A stretch of DNA of 64,000 nt, taken from the NCBI GenBank assembly GCA_025677815.1, contig JAIXMP010000028.1:186001-250000 (forward strand), read 5' to 3'. Below the pieces are notes generated by a model that searched no databases, was not told where the DNA came from, and saw nothing but the letters and a program-made list of their open reading frames with translations. Shown piece after piece: positions 58,687 to 64,000 of the stretch; position 1 is the stretch's first letter; each line of letters opens with the position of its first letter. This DNA is from Phascolomyces articulosus (Eukaryota; Mucoromycota; Mucoromycetes; Mucorales; Lichtheimiaceae). A program made the position numbers and the translations under genes.

Positions 58687-61600
58687 TTAGGCTTGTTCGC
58701 ACAACCAACCACAGATTCTCTTATCATCACGAACCAATTGCCATGTATCCCAATAATGCACATCCAATTTAAGTGCTGCTACTCGGACAGTTTCATTTCT
58801 GCTCACTGTCTTGATACGAACATATCCTTCATCATTATCATCATCGTCTTCATCGGTATCGTCAGCCCGAAGTGCATCACCTTCGCTAAATGATATTTGC
58901 TGTTTAGCTTGTTCTTCTTTGCTTCGTTGGATGGGTGGAATATAACTAGGTCGACGTCGACGCATCATTTCTTGTTCATGTTGATGCACCACATTGAGGA
59001 ACGAATCCAAATCATGTACTGGTTTTCCATTGACTTCAACAATCCATACACCTGGTCGTAATACATTGGATGCTGGTGAACCATACAACGTACATGATAC
59101 ATAAACACCATCAGGGACATTACGTACTTGTTCCAGTACAGCTTTATAAGGACGTTGGATCAATGCACCTTGCCATCCTACTACACGAGTAGTTTCATAA
59201 TCACTGAATTGGCTCATGGGTACTGTCACTTGAATTTCTTGACCATTCCGTAGGACCACCATATCCACATTGTCGCTATCATTGTCATGGATACGCATCA
59301 GATCTGACATACGTGTCACCAATTGGCCATTGATGCTCAAGACAACGTCACCAACATTCAAAACCTTAGCTGATGGACTACGTTCATCCAAAATACTCAA
59401 TACATACAACAATGTATGTCTTGTACTACCACTTTGTTCGACCTTTTTAACCCATTCATCTGTCAAACCCAATGTACGTGCTGCAGCAATACGCATTGTC
59501 CAGAATTCAACATCCAGACCCTTGAACACCACCTTGTCACCATGTAAAAAGTGTTCCACAGCAGGCTTGACCAATTTTGTGGGGAGACCCGACATGAATG
59601 AAATGTCTTTACCCTTTTCGTTTTGAGAGGAGTAGCTTACCCAAAGGGCTTGCACTTTACCATCTTCTGTAGTTAATAAACCACCTTGTGAATTGAATGG
59701 ATCATCCACCTTGACACCTTCGACATTCATGGCACGCCATCGTGGAGGAGAGCATTCACGTGTTCCAATATTGGATAGGCCATTGATGTTGGTCTTTTTT
59801 GTATTGACACTGTGATCACTACCCATACCCGTAAAGTAAACATCATCTCCTTGATTCAAATCGGTATCGCTGAATTCTACTGCTTCAACGGGTGTTTCTC
59901 CAATCAAGGCGGGATCATAAGTGAGGATGACAAAATTGTAGAATGGATGCAAAAACAAAAGTTTGCCCGGAATAATGATACTGTTTGCGAATGTAATCAT
60001 GATGTCACCCAAGCTGATAGGAATTGTATCACGGTCACAAACAATAAGTGGTGGATCTTTGGATACGATAAAACCAGTACCATAAAACTGTGTTGCTTTC
60101 ATACCGTCGACTAAATAAGGGAGATAAAAGTCGATGGCAACAAAGGATGGCAAAAGTTGTTTGGATAGCTCCATAGATGAATCGAGTGGTGGTAATGATG
60201 CAGTGGATGGTTTGTAGGATGGTGCTGATGGAGGAGGTGGCATGTCTGTGTATTCCCAGAGACCATCCATATCTATAGATTCAAATTGATAGGGTGAGTA
60301 CCATGCTAGTAACATAATACAGATAATGATTGTTACTCCATAATTCAATGAGCATTTAAGAGCTTACCATTTCTGACAGCTACTCTAAACTTGTGCCAAT
60401 GACGATCCACATGCATAATCATCACTTTATCCTTATATGCTTTGTGCAAAGCGTAAAATCTATTGTTTCGAACGCCAGAAAAACATACCATTCAATTAGT
60501 TTTCCAACGTATTTTAACAAATCACCTCTCACACCGAATCGAAAAAAAAAAAAGAAATATACCGGATGGGAACTCTGGCTCCATCAGACAATGTTTGCAT
60601 TGCATCAATAAAAGCATCCAGATTAGGGGTTGGAATATTATTCACACTGACAATAATACTCTTACGCCATGCACTTGCACTTGCAAGCATATGTCCAGAG
60701 GTAGCTACATACACACCAGCAACAGGTTGCGAGTATGATTTGGCAAGCTGATAAGATAAATCATGCACCACACCACCACCAATTTCTACAAATCGATTCG
60801 GTGTAATTTCATGTAAATCTTGAACCATCAGTGTGACATCTTGGACTTTTTTGCCACGCGAAACCGTCAATTTCATCTGTTTGCCCACGGAATTATCAAT
60901 GACGTCAAACAAGGCAATGAAATGGGGTACCATATGACCATTGCACCCAATAATAATATCACCAGGTACTAAAATACCATCAGCGGGTCCCTTGGGCAAT
61001 AAAGAACGAACCACCAACATGCCTGTTTCATCAGGGAATCGGGTACGGACTTTTTCTTCAATATGGGCTTTGAGACCAAGACGACGCACTTCATTATAAG
61101 GAAGATATTCGAATTCTGTTTGAAGCGTACCACGAGGAACTTCCATTTCTTGTTGAATATATCCCAATGCACGCTTGACACGATCCAAAGGAAGATAATA
61201 GCTTGAAGATGCACGACTAGCGCCACCCGCGTTGAGTGCTACAGCATGGCCATCAATGTCAAGTACAGGACTCCCCGAGGATCCACCACTTGTACCTGAT
61301 GCAGCTTGAAGATAAAATGTATTGAAATCATTATATTCACCAATACCGTATTCAGGAGCACTAAATTACAGTAATGATCAGATATAAATTATCGCCATCC
61401 TCATCACTTTAAACTCAAGAATAGAAAGGATATTTGATCCTTTTTGTACTGTATAATCAAATAATCAACCTACCGTCGATCCAAGCGAGCAAGCGTTCCA
61501 GCCAGAATACTCAACTTTTCTCCTGCATCATTTCTATGGGCGGATGTTTAACTTTGTAGTCAGATAAAGCATAATCCTTTTTATTTCGACTCCACACTTT

Positions 61601-62502
61601 TACCCCCATTAAACAATACGCTGTTACTTCCTCCCCCAAACACATAATAAATTGCAGAAAAATAAAGTGATTTCGACTTACCCAACAACTCTTATATCTA
61701 AGCCTACTTTTGCTCGTTCTGGACTAAGTTCAATCTCTTGTGTTTCCATAAACTTGATTTTACTAGGATCAAACTATTTGTTCCAATCGTCATTTAGTTT
61801 TGGAGTATATGAGATCACGAGAGAAAAAATAAAAGATATAAATAACTTGCCTTCATAAAACCAAAGTCGTGAACAGGATCTCGGTAAACTGGTTTCAGAT
61901 CCACTTCTTCATAATTAGTTAAAACAGCTTGCGCAACGATGGGAGCGGGTGAAACGACATGACGATTGGTTAAAATAATGCCACGCTCGGCATCTACAAT
62001 AAAACCTGTTGCAGTATAACCGCCTATAATAATGTTTAAAAAAAGAGAGTAAGATAAAGAAAAAATATATAAAAAATATACTTATTTTACCTGAAGTTTC
62101 CGTATCAAAACTTCGAACATGACTTGCTTTAATTGAAACGATGGCTTTGATGGCTCTTTCCAAAGTAGGTTCCCAAGATCGAGCTTTATATGGCACGTTG
62201 GTTCCAGTAGAAGGTGTATATCCAAAAGTGTCAACAGCTGGACCAAAGTGATAATCAACAGGTAATCGAGGTGGAAGAGCACTTGTAAATCCACTAGAAG
62301 CTAAGGATTTTGAACGACCACGAAATGTTTTACCATCCACAGTACCAACACCTTGTTGTTCATATCGAGCTGTTGATGTTGCAACACTATCTGATGGTGC
62401 ACGTAGACTGGAGTTAATATCACCTTCAATAGCAGGACTAGGTGATTGTATTGTTCCTCGTGAAGGAGAATTTGCCACAAGCGGATGTCTTAATTCATCC
62501 AT
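58687..62502 (-). CDS. NMA111: Nuclear HtrA-like serine protease
   Basis: Seven exons: 62502-62091, 62023-61851, 61773-61682, 61533-61474, 61360-60563, 60459-60368 and 60305-58687, giving 1081 residues with every phase agreeing. The family has two protease-like halves, the second degenerate, plus PDZ domains. It acts in the nucleus in stress, apoptosis-like death and protein quality control. The triad is visible in the first half: His159 (LTNRHVV), Asp190 ([10 protein letters not shown]) and Ser274 ([17 protein letters not shown]). The first PDZ is near 370-460 ([19 protein letters not shown]). The second half starts around 540 ([18 protein letters not shown]) and is followed by more PDZ-like repeats ([34 protein letters not shown]). 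Intron 2 starts with GC (GCAAGT) rather than GT. Convergent with IST3, with 203 nt between stops. Confidence 0.95.
61774..61850 (-). other. GC-AG intron in NMA111
   Basis: The exon ends ATGAAG and the intron starts GCAAGT and ends ATAG. Skipping it keeps the conserved [17 protein letters not shown] in frame, whereas no GT donor nearby does so. GC-AG introns are a known minor class spliced by the major spliceosome. Confidence 0.8.
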
Positions 62503-63843
62503 AACGATATATTGATGATATTATTTCTTATCGTTATTATTATATCGATAATGTTTTTATTGAGAAAGGGAAAAGAAAAAAAAATCTTTCTGTTCCAATC
62601 CAATCCCCAACACAAAAAAAAAAAGAAAAATTTATATAAAAAGATAATCCGTTGGTTATTTACTTGTGCTTTTCTTTATTTTCCTTTTCGTATATTGCTG
62701 TTTTACTTTAATAAAAAAAATATTCATTATGGATTTTTGATTAATACCTTTCGTTAAATATAAATTCGGGACGAGGCTCAGAGAATAACTAGGAGAAAGA
62801 GAAGGATTAAAAAGAAAAAAAAATCGAAGTTTATGCATGATATCGAAAATACGTCACTAAATATAAACCGTTGCTCCGACTGGTTTTCCATCACGATAAA
62901 AACGCCACCATTTTCTTTGTTCTCTCTATATCTCCTTGGGGATTTGTACGACATGCGCTGCCATTACAAACATACTAATCTATTATAGTCACTTGGTTAT
63001 CCCATATTTATTATCTTTAGTTATTGTTTAGATAAAATAATTATCTTAGTAACTGTTTTAAAGAGTGTATGAGTATAACTATTATCCTCATCACATCATG
63101 CCCAATGTTATGGACCTGTGGATGATTCATCTAGTTCTATTTTCTCGAGCAGAAATTATAACTTAATTTTTATGCATTCAAAAAATTGTAAAGTTTTTGA
63201 AATTGATTCGTTATCATTGGTTGGGTTTCTTTGTTGCATGGGACGGATGAAACCGAGGGACGTGCTTGTTTTTACTACTTGATACTAACGGGCACAGAGG
63301 TTTATACATAAACATTTTATAGTATAAGTCAAAAAAGTTTGATTTGATATACAATCTACCATTCATCATATACTTATAACATTCTTTCACTAGCCCTCTT
63401 CAGTTATTGTGTCTTCTAGCAATTTTATACCCAAGATTTTCGAAATTTTAAAGACCGGGAGCTTTTGCATTTTTGTTTATGAAATCACGCTAATCGTCCT
63501 GGTTTTTCTTGCATTTCTTGCAATACCCCTATCTTGTCATATTTGTGTCAACAAGTCACTTCAAATCAATTTAACTACAGGCTAATATACCATGGCAACA
63601 TACTAAGTAATTGAAATACAGGTTGGGGATAAGTCAACAAACGAAGAATGTTAGAAATAAGTGAATTTATTGATGATTCACATTTATTATCAAGGTATAT
63701 GGGATATATATAAATAGGCAAACTAAAATATCTTTGTACAGTACATCAAAAAAAAAAGGAGGGGGGGAATGGATACTATAATTATATTACAAACTATTTA
63801 TCACAGACACGTCATTCCATCTATATGCTATGTCTTTTTTATT
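62503..63843. other. Gene-free stretch
   Basis: The NMA111 promoter side, then AT-rich spacer to the stop of the permease gene at the right edge. No gene, repeat or RNA recognised. Confidence 0.55.
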
Positions 63844-64000
63844 TTATGTCAAAGCAATGATAATTCTCTTCCATGCACGAATATACCATGGACCTGTCAA
63901 CTTTGGTGTCTCTTGTGGTTCGAATGAAATATCTGTTCGGTCCGTATCCAAATCAATATCTTTCAGTGGGATTAATTTAGACTTTGTAAAAATCTTTAGT
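63844..64000 (-). CDS. Amino-acid permease, C-terminal end only (partial)
   Basis: The frame enters from the right edge and stops at TAA 63846-63844, giving 51 residues: KIFTKSKLIPLKDIDLDTDR, then a PQETPKLTGPWYIRAWKR segment. The tail K-x-K-x-I/L-x-x-x-DIDLDTDR followed by G-P-W-Y-x-R-x-W is typical of the cytosolic C-terminus of fungal AAT-family amino-acid permeases (Gap1/Lyp1-like). Such tails carry signals for endocytic down-regulation. The transport domain lies outside the window, so specificity is unknown. Confidence 0.7.
   Translation of the reverse strand, partial: LKIFTKSKLIPLKDIDLDTDRTDISFEPQETPKLTGPWYIRAWKRIIIALT

Noticed and set aside
1..64000. tRNA and rRNA genes
   Set aside because: I looked for B-box-like GGTTCGANTCC on both strands and found no cloverleaf-compatible partner; no rRNA signature was noticed. 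A dedicated scan would be decisive.

Overview
The window looks like a filamentous fungal nuclear genome, most likely Mucoromycota (Mucorales-like). Coding regions are split by short introns, mostly about 50-150 nt with GT-AG ends. Intergenic DNA is very AT-rich and long. The protein set (cobalamin-independent methionine synthase, CAF120, NMA111, IST3/RBMX2, an MBOAT wax-synthase-like protein) is eukaryotic and fungal. No database search was possible, so family names come from motifs read in the translations. I reconstructed exon joins by matching splice signals with reading-frame phase.

Layout: (1) 1-1995, 3'-truncated MET6 on the minus strand. (2) 2.0-10.7 kb, a graveyard: coding relics, two candidate solo LTRs with near-perfect 5-bp target duplications, a broken C2H2-finger/13-residue-repeat gene, and a decayed TPR-F-box-LRR (Pof3/Dia2-like) gene. 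(3) 11.2-12.4 kb, a 2-oxoglutarate/Fe(II) oxygenase. (4) 17.0-20.2 kb, an arrestin-domain trafficking-adaptor-like protein. (5) 22,388-27,437, a complete-looking CACTA/EnSpm-type (Plavaka/Tnp2-like) DNA transposon of 5,050 bp. It has CACTGT inverted ends, an ATT target duplication, subterminal CCTGA/TCAGG repeats, a frameshifted Tnp2-type transposase and an intact-looking coiled-coil/acidic accessory gene. (6) 29.8-31.8 kb, an MFS anion transporter. (7) 31.8-40.0 kb, a gene-poor stretch holding one foldback element. (8) 40.0-50.6 kb, a gene block: MBOAT acyltransferase, a LEA2-like membrane protein, threonine synthase THR4 and the CCR4-NOT PH protein CAF120. (9) 52.4-55.7 kb, a second graveyard with a Myb-like relic, an LTR-element tail, the 3' end of a LINE reverse transcriptase and the remnant of a serine recombinase with an IS607-like plan (helix-turn-helix plus Y-x-R-x-S resolvase motif), plus two related palindromes. 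(10) 56.2-62.5 kb, a two-HMG-box probably mitochondrial protein, IST3/RBMX2 and the nuclear HtrA-like protease NMA111. (11) The right edge holds the C-terminus of an amino-acid permease.

The living genes are mostly housekeeping: methionine and threonine biosynthesis, mRNA splicing and deadenylation, protein quality control, and membrane transport or trafficking. They show no operon-like logic. The accessory interest lies in the mobile DNA: the CACTA element with its second gene, the eukaryotic IS607-like recombinase relic, and several very small foldback elements.
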